From CAZGSD01 sp964528305 (lineage in GTDB: Bacteria > Patescibacteriota > Gracilibacteria > UBA1369), in NCBI GenBank assembly GCA_964528305.1, contig CAZGSD010000001.1:62001-126000 (forward strand): 64,000 nt of DNA. Direction: 5' to 3'. The position numbers and the translations under genes are program-made. Numbering within the stretch: the first letter of the stretch is position 1; every line of letters begins with the position of its first letter. Below the pieces are notes generated by a model that saw only the letters and a program-made list of their open reading frames with translations, ran no database searches and was not told the origin of the DNA. Positions 28,601-37,234 of this stretch are shown in pieces.

Positions 28601-31600
28601 TAGCAACCATTGGACGAGACGCGCGAATCAGGCTCTTCAGCCCCACCCTAACTCTGGAGAGATATGATGGTGGCACTGGCCGTGAGATAGACTGGGTGCT
28701 GGCGGATAAAGGCAATGCTTTGGCACGCGTCATTATGACTCCAGGTAATTTGGGTGAGGTGAAATTGCTGGAGGAAAACATGACTGTGCCGCAGGCTCCT
28801 GGAGTGTATTTACGCAAATTGGCCAGTATCAGTGGACGAGCTTTCCAGCCGGCTTTTTCTGGTAATTCAACAGTGTTGCCACGTGGTTATTCTTATCTAG
28901 ATGAAACCAGGACACTCGATAAAAGCAAAGGGCCGGGGCTGGCTTATCTGTCTCTGGAATCTGCTGACACGGAAGATGGTGTGGGACTACGTGGAGAAAA
29001 TAAAAATGTACTGTTGTTTGCGGCTGGCAATACGGTGGGACAAGCTAATCTGCATTATGCTTCTGATGGCGGCGTGGTGCTCGGAGATCCAACAGTGCGA
29101 GTAGATAATCAACGGGAACCTGGAACTTTGGATAAACTCTATTCAGCTACAGGATTCACGCGTGACATTGGCCGAATGATTTTTGCCGGTGATAAACCGG
29201 TCAAAGAAGTAGCGACTATGGATTATGATAATGACGGCGACAGCGATGCCTTGGTGATTTATAAAAATGGTGAAATTAAACTGTTGGAAAATCTCAATGG
29301 CGGTAAAGGCTTTGCTGATCGTGGCATGCTTCTCAACTTCCCCAATGGCGTACTGAGCCAGGCTGTGCTGGATATCAATGATGATGGCTGGCAAGATTTG
29401 GTGGTAGCAACGGCGGACAGCTGTAAAGTTGGTGAAGTTTGTCTCGATGCTTATTTAAATAAACAGAGCAGTTTTGTCCGACAAAATCTGAAACTCGCCG
29501 GCTATAATGCCAAAAATAAAATTTACATGCTGCGCGCCGCTGATATGAATCAGGATTCTTATCAGGATTTGGTGGTATCGGATGATACCGGTACGATTAA
29601 AATTTTCTATGTAAGGGCTGGTAATGTAGATACAACCGGCAGTACTGTGGGTAATTTGGGTGTAAAAATAAATAGCAGCACCAATTTGAAAGCTGAAGTG
29701 TTTGCGTATTATTCCGGCATGGTCGGCAATCAACCAGGCCTGACTGATGATAAAAATTTCGAGAAGGTGGTGCTGGCTGGGGTGAATAGTGCCAGCGATC
29801 GTCAGGTGGAGATCAAATCCGTGGGCGGGGACAGCGTACTTGGAAATAGCGTTAAGACGGTGCGGGACGTGACGGAACCTTTTAATGTCCTGGCTGAGGG
29901 AGATCAATTGGAATATAGTTTGAAAATAGTGAATTCCGGTGGGGCGGCAGTGTCGGATTTGTTGATTGGAGACATAGTTCCGGAAAATACCAGCCTGCAG
30001 GTGGATTCGATTAAATGTGTGGATTGTACAGGTCGCCTCACGCCGCTGGAAACCGGTCAAAGTTTGCGACCATATCTGCTCTCCGGCATAGATTTGCCGG
30101 CCGGTGGCAGTCGTACAATTACCTATCGTGTGACGGTGAAAGATTTGCCCAAAGTTAAAATTGCCGTGGGGCAAAATCTGTCCAGCAAATATCCGGTGCG
30201 CGATGGTTATCCCGATATAGCCGCAACTCCGGAGAATAATCCCACAGGCAAAGTAGTTTATTATTATTCCACCGGAAAAAATGCCGCCACTGGCAAAGTG
30301 AATTATGCTGAAATGGTGATCAGTGGAGATAGTGGGGCCGGCAGCGGTTATAAGCCAGCTACGGATGCGTCCGGAAAAACTTTGGGACTGGATTTACGTT
30401 TGTTGGAGCAGAAAGGAGCTGACGGCATGCCCGTGGCGTTGAAACACTTTTTGGATTATGGCACATTCCCCGGACTGGATTTGGGTGGAGCGGCTGGTGG
30501 TAGTAAAACAGGGGGCACCGGCGGGTCCGGTGATACCATCGCCGGGCTGCCCGGTATAGGTGATGCTTATGCAGGACTGCAGGAGGGGCTGGAAAGCGCC
30601 GCCGGTGCCTTGCAAGCCGGTATCGCCGCGTTGACCTGTTCTGGTGGCTGTATACCGATGCCGATAAATTATTCTTTCTTAACCCCAGGCCCCATTAACG
30701 TAATGGGCGTGCCAGGTGGTTTTGATCCTGGACTACCGGTATTTGCCTGGGGAGTTCCAAGTATCATACCAGTGTGGCCACCTTCACCATATCAGGGTTC
30801 GCTGGGTGGACGCTTGTATGTATCTCCAACTCTTACTGGCAAGGTGGCCATGTCTACTTGTTTGGGCCCATACTTAATCGGTTTTGGTCCGCTGCCCGGA
30901 AATTGTTTCACAGTGGTATTGCCGGTAGATCCTTTGGCTGGACTTTGTAAAGCCATTGCCGGAGCTATCGAAGGTACCTTAGCTGGAGCGAATGAATTGA
31001 TTAGTGATGGTTCCGGAACTTTAGGCACGGCTTCTGATGGTAGTTTGGCCGACAGTCCAACTGCCGATGGCAAAAATTATACCGGTGGTTTCCAGGGCGC
31101 GACCAGTTTGGGCAATTATGGCTACAAAGTGAATGCCCGAACCAATATACGCATACCCGGTTTCCCATCTGTGCTGACAGACTGGTTGGACAATCAAAGT
31201 TCAGAAATTATCAATAAATTGACCGATTTACCGGATATATATGTATTGCTGCCGGATCTGCTTTCACCTTTCCGCCCCAATGCCAGCGGAAAAAATGAGG
31301 CGGTGAGTGGAGCGGATAATTTAAATGAAGGAAATCCAAAAGTTAAAAAAGAGCCGGTTACTGAAAAGGGATTAAGACAAGTGTTGGCTGAAATCAATAA
31401 AATACCGATGATCAATATCGTGCCACAGGAGGTGTTGATCAAAATTCCTTCGCTGACGCCGGCAGAGATAGACCGTTTCATTAATGATGCCAAACAATGG
31501 GTGGAAGATGAAAAAGCGGAACTGGAGAGAGTGAAATCAATTTGGAAATGTGGACCGTTCCGGGAAAAAGTTACTAATGACAGCGGTCAAGAGGTGCCCG

Positions 31601-34600
31601 GATATATCGACGCGAATGGACGAAAAGTTTATGGCGAGCGGCCCTATATGAAATTCTGTGACATGCTGACTGTGGATATGACCAAGCTGATACAGTCGGT
31701 GGAGAAAAATATTGAAACGCTGGAAAGCTATAAAGTATTCCCACGCCAAGTGCTGGCTTGGAGAAATATGTTGACTAAATATGTCGCTCAAATCATCTGT
31801 TATATCGATGCCATAGTACAATTCTTTGTCGGCAATATTTCCAAATGGATGAATCAGGCCAATGGCTGGGTTGATGCTGTAGCGACTCTAGTTGAAACTA
31901 TAGCGACCTGGAAGCTTTTGTTTGATCTGGTAGTGGATTATCAGGCGTCCTGTGACAAATGTACTTCAGCTAGATTTTCGCTGCTGGAACTTATTTTGAA
32001 ATTATTTGCCATTATACCCAGTCCGCCGGTAATTCCTTTCCCCAAATTGCCGGATATTTATCTGGATTTCTCACAAGTTCAACTGGGCGTGAAAATTCTC
32101 TGGCCGGATTTGAAATTCCGACCGGAAAGACTGGTGCTGCCCAAATTACCACGTATTGTGCTGCCGGAACTACCGACTTTCCGTATAGAGTTGCCGACCA
32201 TACCACAATTGCCACCATTACCGACTTTGCCCGATCTACCGGATTTGCCACCGCTGACTTTGCCGGCTTTGCCCAATTTACCACCGCCCCCAAAAATCCC
32301 TGCTCTGCCGGGCGCCATCAAAGCGACAATCAATGTATTAAAAGTAATTTTCAAAATACTCTGTTTGATCAAGAAGGGTCTGATTCCCACCCATGAAACA
32401 GTGCTAAAACCAACAGTGGAACATATGACTGAACGTGGCTTGTCTCCCCTGCTGCCATTTGATTTGGGCTTGGCATTCCAGGCTCCATCTATCAGTTACA
32501 ATTTTGTGAATCGCGTAGTGCTCAGCGTGAAAATCAATTTGAATAAAGCGCTGAATTTCACTGTGTTATATGACGTGGTAAAATTGGTGGCTGATAAATT
32601 AAATGTTATTAGCACGAATTTTGCCGGTGCGGCTAATAATCTGACTAAGACTCTAGAGGCTCTGGCGGCTGGTGCTGCCAATACGGTCAATTCTGGATTG
32701 GATGCCGTGGTGCCGGATGGTAATGCTGGCGGTAGTGGCGCTGGGGTGGGCTCTACTAGCGGTGGAGCTGGTGGTAACCCACTGTTGAATTATTTACGAG
32801 AATGGGATTCTACAACTGTAGATACAATCGGTGCGGCTTTGAGTGCGGATCCACAACTGGCCCGTGATCTGGAAATGTTCTCACCACAATTAGCTGGTGC
32901 TATGGCAGCTTTCCACCAAAACAGTATTGATCTGACTAAGGAAGCCAGCCGTTACCAGGCTATGATAGACAGTGGTGCCTATGATGATATAGAACTAGTG
33001 GCCGGCCAGGTGCGAGTGACTGGGGAAGATGCTCTGGCGGGTCGATCAATAGATGAGATAGAGAAGATCGATTGGGGTAACCTCCTGGCCGGCCTGGATG
33101 GCGATTTCCAGGAGACTAGGAAGCTGGCCAATTTGCGTGACAATTTATTGGCTATGGCCAAAGAGAATCAGGATATAGATAGAGCTTTATTGGCAGAAAA
33201 TGATTTACAAAAAATGGGTGTGCTGCTGGCGGAAGCTCCAACCGCGAGTGAAGCTTTAACTGCGGCTGGATTTGCCGGAGGTAGCATGATTGCCTCAACT
33301 CAAGCGAAGCTTTATGCACAAGTACCGAGTCTAAATGACATAGTGAGCAATAGTGGTTTACCGGCCAACATTCAAAATAAACCGGTAGCCAAAGGTATGT
33401 TTATTTACAATGAAAATCTCAAACAGAATGAAAAGATTTTGAATTATGAAGAAGAGTTGTCCTCCCCGATCACCATGAACTTTATCGATACTGATGAGGA
33501 TAGTGATAAAGATTTGCTGTACTCGTTGGGTAATAATCTCTATATCAAAGAAAATTATTCCCGCACTGGTAATATGGGGGCTTTCTATGCTGGGCAACCG
33601 CAATCCCGTGACTTGCAGGATTATGTGCCGGCCAGGCCGGCGGTGCGGGGGCTGATTTCAGAATTCAGCGGAAATAAAACTGTGGATTTGAAATGGTTGG
33701 CTGATGGTGGGGAAGGCTTGGCTGGTTATGAAGTTTTGATTGGAGATAAATTGGGCGGGGCGGCCAGATCAGGAGTTACTAATGCTGTTAATATCCCCGG
33801 CCTGCTGAAAATGATTTTCTTGACGGATAGTGGCCAGGTGGCCGCCCCGCTGACTAATTCTCTGCTACAGCCAGTAAATGAAAACACTTATCAATTCCCA
33901 CCATCTGTGTTGCAGGAATTAATAGTTACTGAAGTTAGTGGTGACATCGTTTATAACGGCCCTGAGCAAATACGTCTAATTGCCGGCGGAGAAAAAGTAA
34001 GGCTGCAGTCCGGCTGGCAAGTGATGGCCATAGGTGATAGTAAATTCAAGATTTGGGAAGAGGGCCAGGAAAAAAATCAGCATGAAATGTTGGCTAGAGA
34101 ATTGATTACGATGCCAGAATCTTTTGGTGGCCAATTGGAGATACAATTAGCTAGTGGTGCCGCAGTACTGATTAAGACTGACAAACAATCGCCCAATCAG
34201 CGACTATTGCCCGGCAGCAAAATTGAAACTGGAATAAAATATACTGCTACAGGCACGGCCAATGCTTTGATCAAACTCAGTGGAGACAGTTATACCAGAC
34301 TGGACCCGGGACAATCATTGCAGGTAGAAGTGCTGGCTGATGCCTCCCAACCGTCCGCCACTATAAAACTGGAAAACGGCTTCTATTATGCGACAATTAA
34401 ATCACTTTATAGAAATGGCTTCCGGGGATTGATATCGGAAAGCGCTCTGCTCTGGCCCAATATCTGTGCTGACCGCCAAGCCCCTCTACCTTTGGCCGGG
34501 CCAACCGAAAGACTGGTAGCAATTTTCAAAACTATCAATATTGATGCCGGAAAATCTTTTGATGCTTTTGGTAAAATTCAAAAATACTATCTGGATACTG

Positions 34601-37215
34601 ATCTCGCTACTGACTCAGACAATGACGGCAATGCCACCAATGATAGCAATTTAGGTCGTGATAAAAATCCGGCCGTGGATAGTGATGGTAATGGTGTTAG
34701 TAATGATGATTTGGATGAAGCCAATTTTGTGCTGGGACCATATACGGATTTGTCGACGCGAAAAGTAATGCTTAATGTGGTGGATGAAAGTGGCAATACA
34801 GCACAGCAGGAAATCACCATTAAAGTCTATGTGCCGGCTATTACATTGGACCCCAGTTCCGGTGCTACTATCAGCGGTAATGTCGATGGGGCGGAGGCCA
34901 ATATGCCTGTGGCCATCATACGCGACCGCGCTGGTGTGCGTGAGATATTGCGCACTGATTCAGCTAATGCTGATGGTAAATATTTCACTGACAGCCGTGG
35001 CCAATTCAGTATTAATGATTTGGCGCTGGCGGGCGGTATCAGTATCAAGAATGCCGCTGGTAAGGTAGTGGCGGAAGTGGACCCTGATACCGGACGGGTG
35101 ATTTTGCGCGACCCCAGTCACCGGCTAGAAATATTACCGGCTGAAGAACCATTGCTACCCACTCGCCTGAATGTACGAGATGCCCAGGGCCGCATACTGG
35201 CCACTTTGTTTATAGTAGTGGATGGCAATATGGCTGTGGCCATGGAGGATGCCAATACTGTGTTTGATGCGGCGAAAATAGCTGGCTGGCAGGGTGTGCA
35301 TTTGAAAAACTTACAGGCTGGGGACTTGAGTACATTGGAATTGAAAAATATTTCTACTGATGCAGCCAAATTTGGTGGAGGAGTTGAACTGGTTGAGAAA
35401 TCTACGCTGAAACGTTTGGCTGTGCTGGATAGACGTGGGGATTTCTACATATATGACAATAGATTAAAATTGGGGCTTACTACAGCGAAAAATCTCGAGG
35501 ACCCATTGGTGATAGACGTGGCCATGAAACAGCCTCAAGGCGACTATAAACTGCTGACGCAATTCTATACTGCTTTTGGCAATAAAAAATCTCCGCAAAT
35601 TTTAGATGCGAAGAAATTCAAAATGTTTAGTGATGTTTCGACCGGCAAAGGGCCCAAATTTGATACTGACAAAGATGGCATGCCTGATTTGTGGGAACAG
35701 CAATATGGCTTTGACATTGATAATCCGGCTGATGCGGCGCTCGACACGGATCAGGATAAATTGAAAAATCTGGACGAATATCGTGGTGGTACCAATCCCC
35801 TGCTGGCCGACACGGATGGCGACAGCTATAGCGACAGCGATGAAAAAATATTTGGTAAAGATCCTCTGCGGGCGGCCACTTCGCCTTTTGCTGATGTGAA
35901 TGAAAAAACGCCTTATTATGGAAGTATTTTGAATTTCTTCCAGAGGGGCATACTGGCAGGCATCCCGGCGGGCAATAGACTGAAATTCGGTTTAAATGAA
36001 CCGATCAACCGTGCTGAATATGCCAAGGTGATGCTGGATACTTTTTGTATAGTACCGCGACCGGAGGCACGAACTGCCCCGGCTGTATTCACGGATATTC
36101 CATATCAAAAAGATCGACTCCCCTGGTATTTTGCGGCCACCAAGGAAGCTTATTTCCAAGGATTTATTACCGGTTATCGTGGGCAAATTGATAAGAAAAC
36201 CGGACGCACGCCTTTTGCTCCAGAGGCAACCATCACTAAAGCTGAAGCGGTGAAAATCATTCTGGAAGCATTGGAAAGAGATGGCGTGATAAATCTCTCC
36301 GCCATACCTGTAACTGAACCTTATTATCTCCCATATATGCAGGCCGCGCAAAATCTGCAGCCCTATCTGCGCGCTGGAGTGCGTCTGAAAAACACTTTCC
36401 TGCTGACAGCCGATGAAGCGGCGCGGCCTGATGAAAATCTCAACCGCGGAGAATTTATCAAATTGGCCGATCGTGTGCTGGCGGCCCGGGATTGTTCCTT
36501 GATCGATGGTGATGGCGACGGCATGCCTGATTTCTGGGAAAAACAAAAAGGTTTAAACCCTTTGAAAGCCGACGCTGATCTAGACCCAGACCGGGACAGA
36601 CTGATTAATGGTGAAGAATATCGTTATGGTACTGATCCACTCAATGCCGATACTGACCGTGGTGGTATCAAAGATGGTGTGGAAGTGCTGGATCGCCAGA
36701 CCAATCCTTTGGACCCGAAAGATGATTATCTGGACAGTGATGGCGATGGACTGTCAGATAGTGATGAAATCAAGAAATATGGTACCAAGCCGGGCGTGGC
36801 TGATACAGATGGTGGTGGCGTCAATGATGGCGATGAAGTATTGAAAAATGCTACCAATCCTTTGAATCCGCTGGATGACTTGGATACTGACAAAGATCTG
36901 CTGGGTGACCGGGCTGAGCAGACTGTACATAAAACCAATCATCTGGATCCGGATACCGATGATGGTGGAGTGAAAGATGGCGCGGAAGTTTTCCGTGGTA
37001 CCGATCCACTGAATCCTGCTGATGATTTGCTGGATATGCGGCGTGGTCTGGAACCTGGTGTGTATGTGGTCCCCCCCGACTGTGCCAGTTGCCCATGCTT
37101 ATCCGCAGTGGAATACATGACTGATTTACTGCCGGGCGACAAATTGATGGCCATCATCTCCGACCGCCAAAATGATGAGATTTTTAGTGAGAGTAATATT
37201 GTGGTGGTCAAGTAG
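19663..37215 (+). CDS. Giant 5850-residue multidomain surface protein (TSP3, SLH, invasin-like, FG-GAP-like)
   Basis: The TTG start gives a basic leader, a membrane segment at 19-40 and a signal-peptidase site after AQA (46-48). Order of regions by residue: 65-315, a fold resembling gingipain-type C25 domains (GLVIIGDVPLPVV ... YTDFDDTYY) without an evident catalytic His/Cys pair; 340-640, three clusters of calcium-binding DxDxDG repeats; 1530-1660 and 2370-2820, invasin/Big_1-like domains; 1663-2323, a module with TSP3 and SLH-like repeats; 3186-3326, FG-GAP/VCBS-like repeats; 3403-3500, a DUF11-like domain; 4156-4216, a Pro/Leu-rich stalk; 4657-4703, an FN3-like piece; 5107-5793, a second copy of the module. 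The tail 5794-5850 carries CASCPC. It is likely a calcium-stabilised adhesin held at the surface by its SLH parts. The frame is unbroken over 17.5 kb. Confidence 0.85.
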   Translation: MKFSWKQIRGKITAKWQRILASVVLSFFVFNTASSSVLAWSMVDTAQAQSSLGGMLNSAIGGLFGAGEQVLQKFSDRAGAERDKAATSGKKQFDLVAILVASDIAENSRNYDGLAASHNATVPAGAANDNRRLNDTTLLGRVERYARDIQRDAWQKALIIRVRPDQSTVEIARALEKLYREGDGTISEYNRLKGLVIIGDVPLPVVNKNGNRLVSLFPYTDFDDTYYVHDTASDDFVVNSTNIKPGAEVWHGVIRPPVSGEDGYKLLAEYFDKNHLFKIGDSAYKDFDKKIFYSDLNKEFNLISTEGIPAYQSYLKYWEDISYFRFNKNWAKKLFGESSMGRTGGDGVDNDGDTRIDEDTADGYDDDGDAEAGSPLFGLINRVDDDRDGKVDNDEEGVWGYCSAIPAKGKKLLENCQAPGQPYKTGNFYHTKAGSKYFVADDINNNDTVDQRIDEGIDEDDGDPMLRIDNDRDGRVDEDTTADNDADGDKKSDEDGPGDMNGDRCPGQCKVDEDNDSVDADSDFWPTGYEKDYGSLDLTIAQLGDLISAAANGSVKEAFASLKTPNNPENFLSFPRILLFIPPFPPILFPRIFPFPNGDEWIDEGSVNNDDEDDLVDEDGTADNDNDQDGSMDEDGGDVLGNGGKGDGGNMFDNLPDIRSKDVIMSFFKKYNELFDNFYTTINSWVDGTGRYQSGYKSPSGQSISDLVTFPFLIAAKDEFTRVYLKSVNDALERRIDNYVQKLQYDVTLSKGANLSGYIVLPDDNGVFPANQKLKFQDISFINFGYRNDSFFSGIEALLDALKTFTTAPISADSAKRAFLKTLKGSINALTPIYINGKPIDSITNIVQCSLYRGSEGDENSQMVIGNTVYDPLANFNKEKPPQMPAEWNAFPREVLTGDDDNDYEGLFWWWGNHRDSPLVKWLVKQRLLNKSFAGCFAENASDPTRCFPGLATRYIFSLGGTRQVKGIPASAVSHQACFDFKEKDGYDAYALAANIYLKFLSETQMPEEKEKLNNIKPAPSSAQAAPRDIVLLDFGNADKAPLEYEIAPGNFLAIPPTLTVMAMASPTLSKLKINFEQILKAYLGGDRLDNNANGSIDEAAEASMQFFAINSSNHQVNWTQVGEQLLSTVRNDEAAVEAKNKPLLFGPNVIAGAKEVYIRVNPIPGKPVSSLAFHKEPTIDTIQAQTYELERDANGDFIEDKTLSEQARRERGRYKTVTKTVPDPADKSKNITVSNETRTAISIPIDSPRYVTFMDSKGNYQKIIYPNAFRAKDLGSFRQQLVDLEKQLQAIQVNPAYASLGPASVSNYLTGVMESTLATDVVNTSLDEISVVAEKKLADALNWKALDIDEKHDYVLRHYWGSGFKPYTPLIEAGRGYEVLYLNSSGGADALSMKFNKDIPSVKNEPLVEKVDCKQPANAGKAACRGGVDVPVPGGTVGAGKAGGAGTQGEALDESVIIFEWFPRLQKWAAETADIIKGKNAVKACPAGGFTDLPGDTGLALESYRPPVVLPVPLDTDGNGRPDQADATRQLRLTLADPNRTVLRAGSADQVEMVVEALDGRGQVNLNDSFNTVTLRLENLSGSGQIAVLAGGVNTDATSGGPVRSSADATLVNGRAVFIVRAAENSGTVAARAEMALPGGAGLISSDTRQITVSKEVIKLTSYRRYNTYKFAENGAAGYSVHDENGALVADIDPKTGYISLLAKGHEVRVLPASGSKPLRQAIVRLADDKVLAILYFVVAGRQPVVMDTANVDYAKQHASLKGVHAKDLVGNDNLKLQPVTDEPDLTGALQLVDSRIKENGGRVAVIDGRGNLFTNLKIKVKTGPANGPVIFVLEDQGRAVLEMFVGAKFEVITTLPYEQVKNLFAAGVPALMMAGNWLIGKAHAQNSAATSTQTGSQSTGLGASGSSTKNSSPTASVGTISATAKVPRVAELPDTDKDGLNDLEEINIGTKINQADTNGDGQSDLANLQAGVDPRVIGKTLFSDIKPGEEGFAEIVNLFRRGVLVADEKGQVRPKNKITREEFIKFDLGGICVLCDRFESKIQKNIWDLYSKNPFPDRDIADQYKYCVAEGKNRGIISGYKAFINIGLYVPKANISRAEATKVILETARQQIESFPAFVVNENLRGKPWYYNYLLTAQKEGIYPRGKFTAMDTMSPAEFQKYLDNEIIRASSGLPGGLANSSLLLWLSQPISRVEFAIMVSRFTDRYNCNSLDKDGDGLPDNFEKYIYATSPTDADTDKGGVNDGAEVWRGSNPLDASDDFPKPKENPDDDPDKDWLTTGRERQIGTDPYDPDTDDGGVKDGMEVLLGINPLEKADDKTSGQGSGLESNDKDGAYLSGLDVRSKTIYSLPDGGAIDQSQINTEETDRLPADDESELYVRATLYDANGELKENDNSSVVRFAFKNPEDAKSAMLEQQRVRVQNGRAETVLTAKTKTGLPIITASLENQKVPSDQRLIEVYALEPAKALITAQSPIIPSGGKSSTMLKAQLLDRNGNLANSGSYTATFTLEQAEGVTAPVSAQLESKVDEIKDVAGIQMSSVTGEYELKLKSGISPENLRVKIAYQDKVQLAEQNANNATADLLNLGAQIFKPAEVIGETTVATRNDLALIMRAGKTGLASDAQDETEITVSVEDALAQRLDKFTGLLNVKILNAQMGTLVSMTGKTGPTLGLELINGEAKFKVRSSLKAGEIVLSATVEGLPPAALKLESFAYRATRLVLESSASEIDADPRRTYSASVKLYDSAGNLVKRDNSTLINFSLDPESAKFAKLTSGSQVRANSGMASVNFQTGTLTGPVRLRAKAAGLIDGYLEIYAVKKFRGEEFRQIKPKFLYADLLGANYGDVTTPGYLGGWFVFSGKVQSAVSMITEPKPKLRLADVLTSGSVIPGDEADLEIRVQPTGSDNAVTRQIVSDIGIGQEVMEITVVPKPQTQLKIVSTPEQAERRLETINVVNMLLEDSPYSLENEIERVNVLRAGQLIATIGRDARIRLFSPTLTLERYDGGTGREIDWVLADKGNALARVIMTPGNLGEVKLLEENMTVPQAPGVYLRKLASISGRAFQPAFSGNSTVLPRGYSYLDETRTLDKSKGPGLAYLSLESADTEDGVGLRGENKNVLLFAAGNTVGQANLHYASDGGVVLGDPTVRVDNQREPGTLDKLYSATGFTRDIGRMIFAGDKPVKEVATMDYDNDGDSDALVIYKNGEIKLLENLNGGKGFADRGMLLNFPNGVLSQAVLDINDDGWQDLVVATADSCKVGEVCLDAYLNKQSSFVRQNLKLAGYNAKNKIYMLRAADMNQDSYQDLVVSDDTGTIKIFYVRAGNVDTTGSTVGNLGVKINSSTNLKAEVFAYYSGMVGNQPGLTDDKNFEKVVLAGVNSASDRQVEIKSVGGDSVLGNSVKTVRDVTEPFNVLAEGDQLEYSLKIVNSGGAAVSDLLIGDIVPENTSLQVDSIKCVDCTGRLTPLETGQSLRPYLLSGIDLPAGGSRTITYRVTVKDLPKVKIAVGQNLSSKYPVRDGYPDIAATPENNPTGKVVYYYSTGKNAATGKVNYAEMVISGDSGAGSGYKPATDASGKTLGLDLRLLEQKGADGMPVALKHFLDYGTFPGLDLGGAAGGSKTGGTGGSGDTIAGLPGIGDAYAGLQEGLESAAGALQAGIAALTCSGGCIPMPINYSFLTPGPINVMGVPGGFDPGLPVFAWGVPSIIPVWPPSPYQGSLGGRLYVSPTLTGKVAMSTCLGPYLIGFGPLPGNCFTVVLPVDPLAGLCKAIAGAIEGTLAGANELISDGSGTLGTASDGSLADSPTADGKNYTGGFQGATSLGNYGYKVNARTNIRIPGFPSVLTDWLDNQSSEIINKLTDLPDIYVLLPDLLSPFRPNASGKNEAVSGADNLNEGNPKVKKEPVTEKGLRQVLAEINKIPMINIVPQEVLIKIPSLTPAEIDRFINDAKQWVEDEKAELERVKSIWKCGPFREKVTNDSGQEVPGYIDANGRKVYGERPYMKFCDMLTVDMTKLIQSVEKNIETLESYKVFPRQVLAWRNMLTKYVAQIICYIDAIVQFFVGNISKWMNQANGWVDAVATLVETIATWKLLFDLVVDYQASCDKCTSARFSLLELILKLFAIIPSPPVIPFPKLPDIYLDFSQVQLGVKILWPDLKFRPERLVLPKLPRIVLPELPTFRIELPTIPQLPPLPTLPDLPDLPPLTLPALPNLPPPPKIPALPGAIKATINVLKVIFKILCLIKKGLIPTHETVLKPTVEHMTERGLSPLLPFDLGLAFQAPSISYNFVNRVVLSVKINLNKALNFTVLYDVVKLVADKLNVISTNFAGAANNLTKTLEALAAGAANTVNSGLDAVVPDGNAGGSGAGVGSTSGGAGGNPLLNYLREWDSTTVDTIGAALSADPQLARDLEMFSPQLAGAMAAFHQNSIDLTKEASRYQAMIDSGAYDDIELVAGQVRVTGEDALAGRSIDEIEKIDWGNLLAGLDGDFQETRKLANLRDNLLAMAKENQDIDRALLAENDLQKMGVLLAEAPTASEALTAAGFAGGSMIASTQAKLYAQVPSLNDIVSNSGLPANIQNKPVAKGMFIYNENLKQNEKILNYEEELSSPITMNFIDTDEDSDKDLLYSLGNNLYIKENYSRTGNMGAFYAGQPQSRDLQDYVPARPAVRGLISEFSGNKTVDLKWLADGGEGLAGYEVLIGDKLGGAARSGVTNAVNIPGLLKMIFLTDSGQVAAPLTNSLLQPVNENTYQFPPSVLQELIVTEVSGDIVYNGPEQIRLIAGGEKVRLQSGWQVMAIGDSKFKIWEEGQEKNQHEMLARELITMPESFGGQLEIQLASGAAVLIKTDKQSPNQRLLPGSKIETGIKYTATGTANALIKLSGDSYTRLDPGQSLQVEVLADASQPSATIKLENGFYYATIKSLYRNGFRGLISESALLWPNICADRQAPLPLAGPTERLVAIFKTINIDAGKSFDAFGKIQKYYLDTDLATDSDNDGNATNDSNLGRDKNPAVDSDGNGVSNDDLDEANFVLGPYTDLSTRKVMLNVVDESGNTAQQEITIKVYVPAITLDPSSGATISGNVDGAEANMPVAIIRDRAGVREILRTDSANADGKYFTDSRGQFSINDLALAGGISIKNAAGKVVAEVDPDTGRVILRDPSHRLEILPAEEPLLPTRLNVRDAQGRILATLFIVVDGNMAVAMEDANTVFDAAKIAGWQGVHLKNLQAGDLSTLELKNISTDAAKFGGGVELVEKSTLKRLAVLDRRGDFYIYDNRLKLGLTTAKNLEDPLVIDVAMKQPQGDYKLLTQFYTAFGNKKSPQILDAKKFKMFSDVSTGKGPKFDTDKDGMPDLWEQQYGFDIDNPADAALDTDQDKLKNLDEYRGGTNPLLADTDGDSYSDSDEKIFGKDPLRAATSPFADVNEKTPYYGSILNFFQRGILAGIPAGNRLKFGLNEPINRAEYAKVMLDTFCIVPRPEARTAPAVFTDIPYQKDRLPWYFAATKEAYFQGFITGYRGQIDKKTGRTPFAPEATITKAEAVKIILEALERDGVINLSAIPVTEPYYLPYMQAAQNLQPYLRAGVRLKNTFLLTADEAARPDENLNRGEFIKLADRVLAARDCSLIDGDGDGMPDFWEKQKGLNPLKADADLDPDRDRLINGEEYRYGTDPLNADTDRGGIKDGVEVLDRQTNPLDPKDDYLDSDGDGLSDSDEIKKYGTKPGVADTDGGGVNDGDEVLKNATNPLNPLDDLDTDKDLLGDRAEQTVHKTNHLDPDTDDGGVKDGAEVFRGTDPLNPADDLLDMRRGLEPGVYVVPPDCASCPCLSAVEYMTDLLPGDKLMAIISDRQNDEIFSESNIVVVK
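24650..26630 (+). repeat. Internal duplication, copy A (about 660 residues of the giant protein)
   Basis: Encodes residues about 1663-2323. The order is a beta-rich unit (NGALVADIDPKTGYISLL ... VLPASGSKPL), an ILYFVVAG strand, a GVHAKDL element, RVAVIDGRGNL, a TSP3 repeat (TDKDGLNDLEE), SLH-like repeats (LFSDIKPGEEGFAEIVNLF ...) and TSP3 repeats ending in DTDDGGVKDGMEV. The same order recurs at 34980-37040. Confidence 0.75.
34980..37040 (+). repeat. Internal duplication, copy B
   Basis: Encodes residues about 5107-5793. It matches copy A element by element: AGKVVAEVDPDTGRVIL, LEILPAEEPLLPT, ILATLFIVVDG, GVHLKNL, RLAVLDRRGDF, TDKDGMPDLWE, PFADVNEKTPYYGSILNFF and DTDDGGVKDGAEV. Similarity is at the protein level and diverged, so the duplication is old. 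Confidence 0.75.
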
Positions 37216-37234
37216 TGTCGAATAACCTGATTTT

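Noticed and set aside
33626..33645. GCCGGCC-A-GGCCGGC inverted repeat as a terminator
   Set aside because: Loop of one base, no T-run, and it falls inside the giant gene's codons for an Ala/Arg/Pro stretch.
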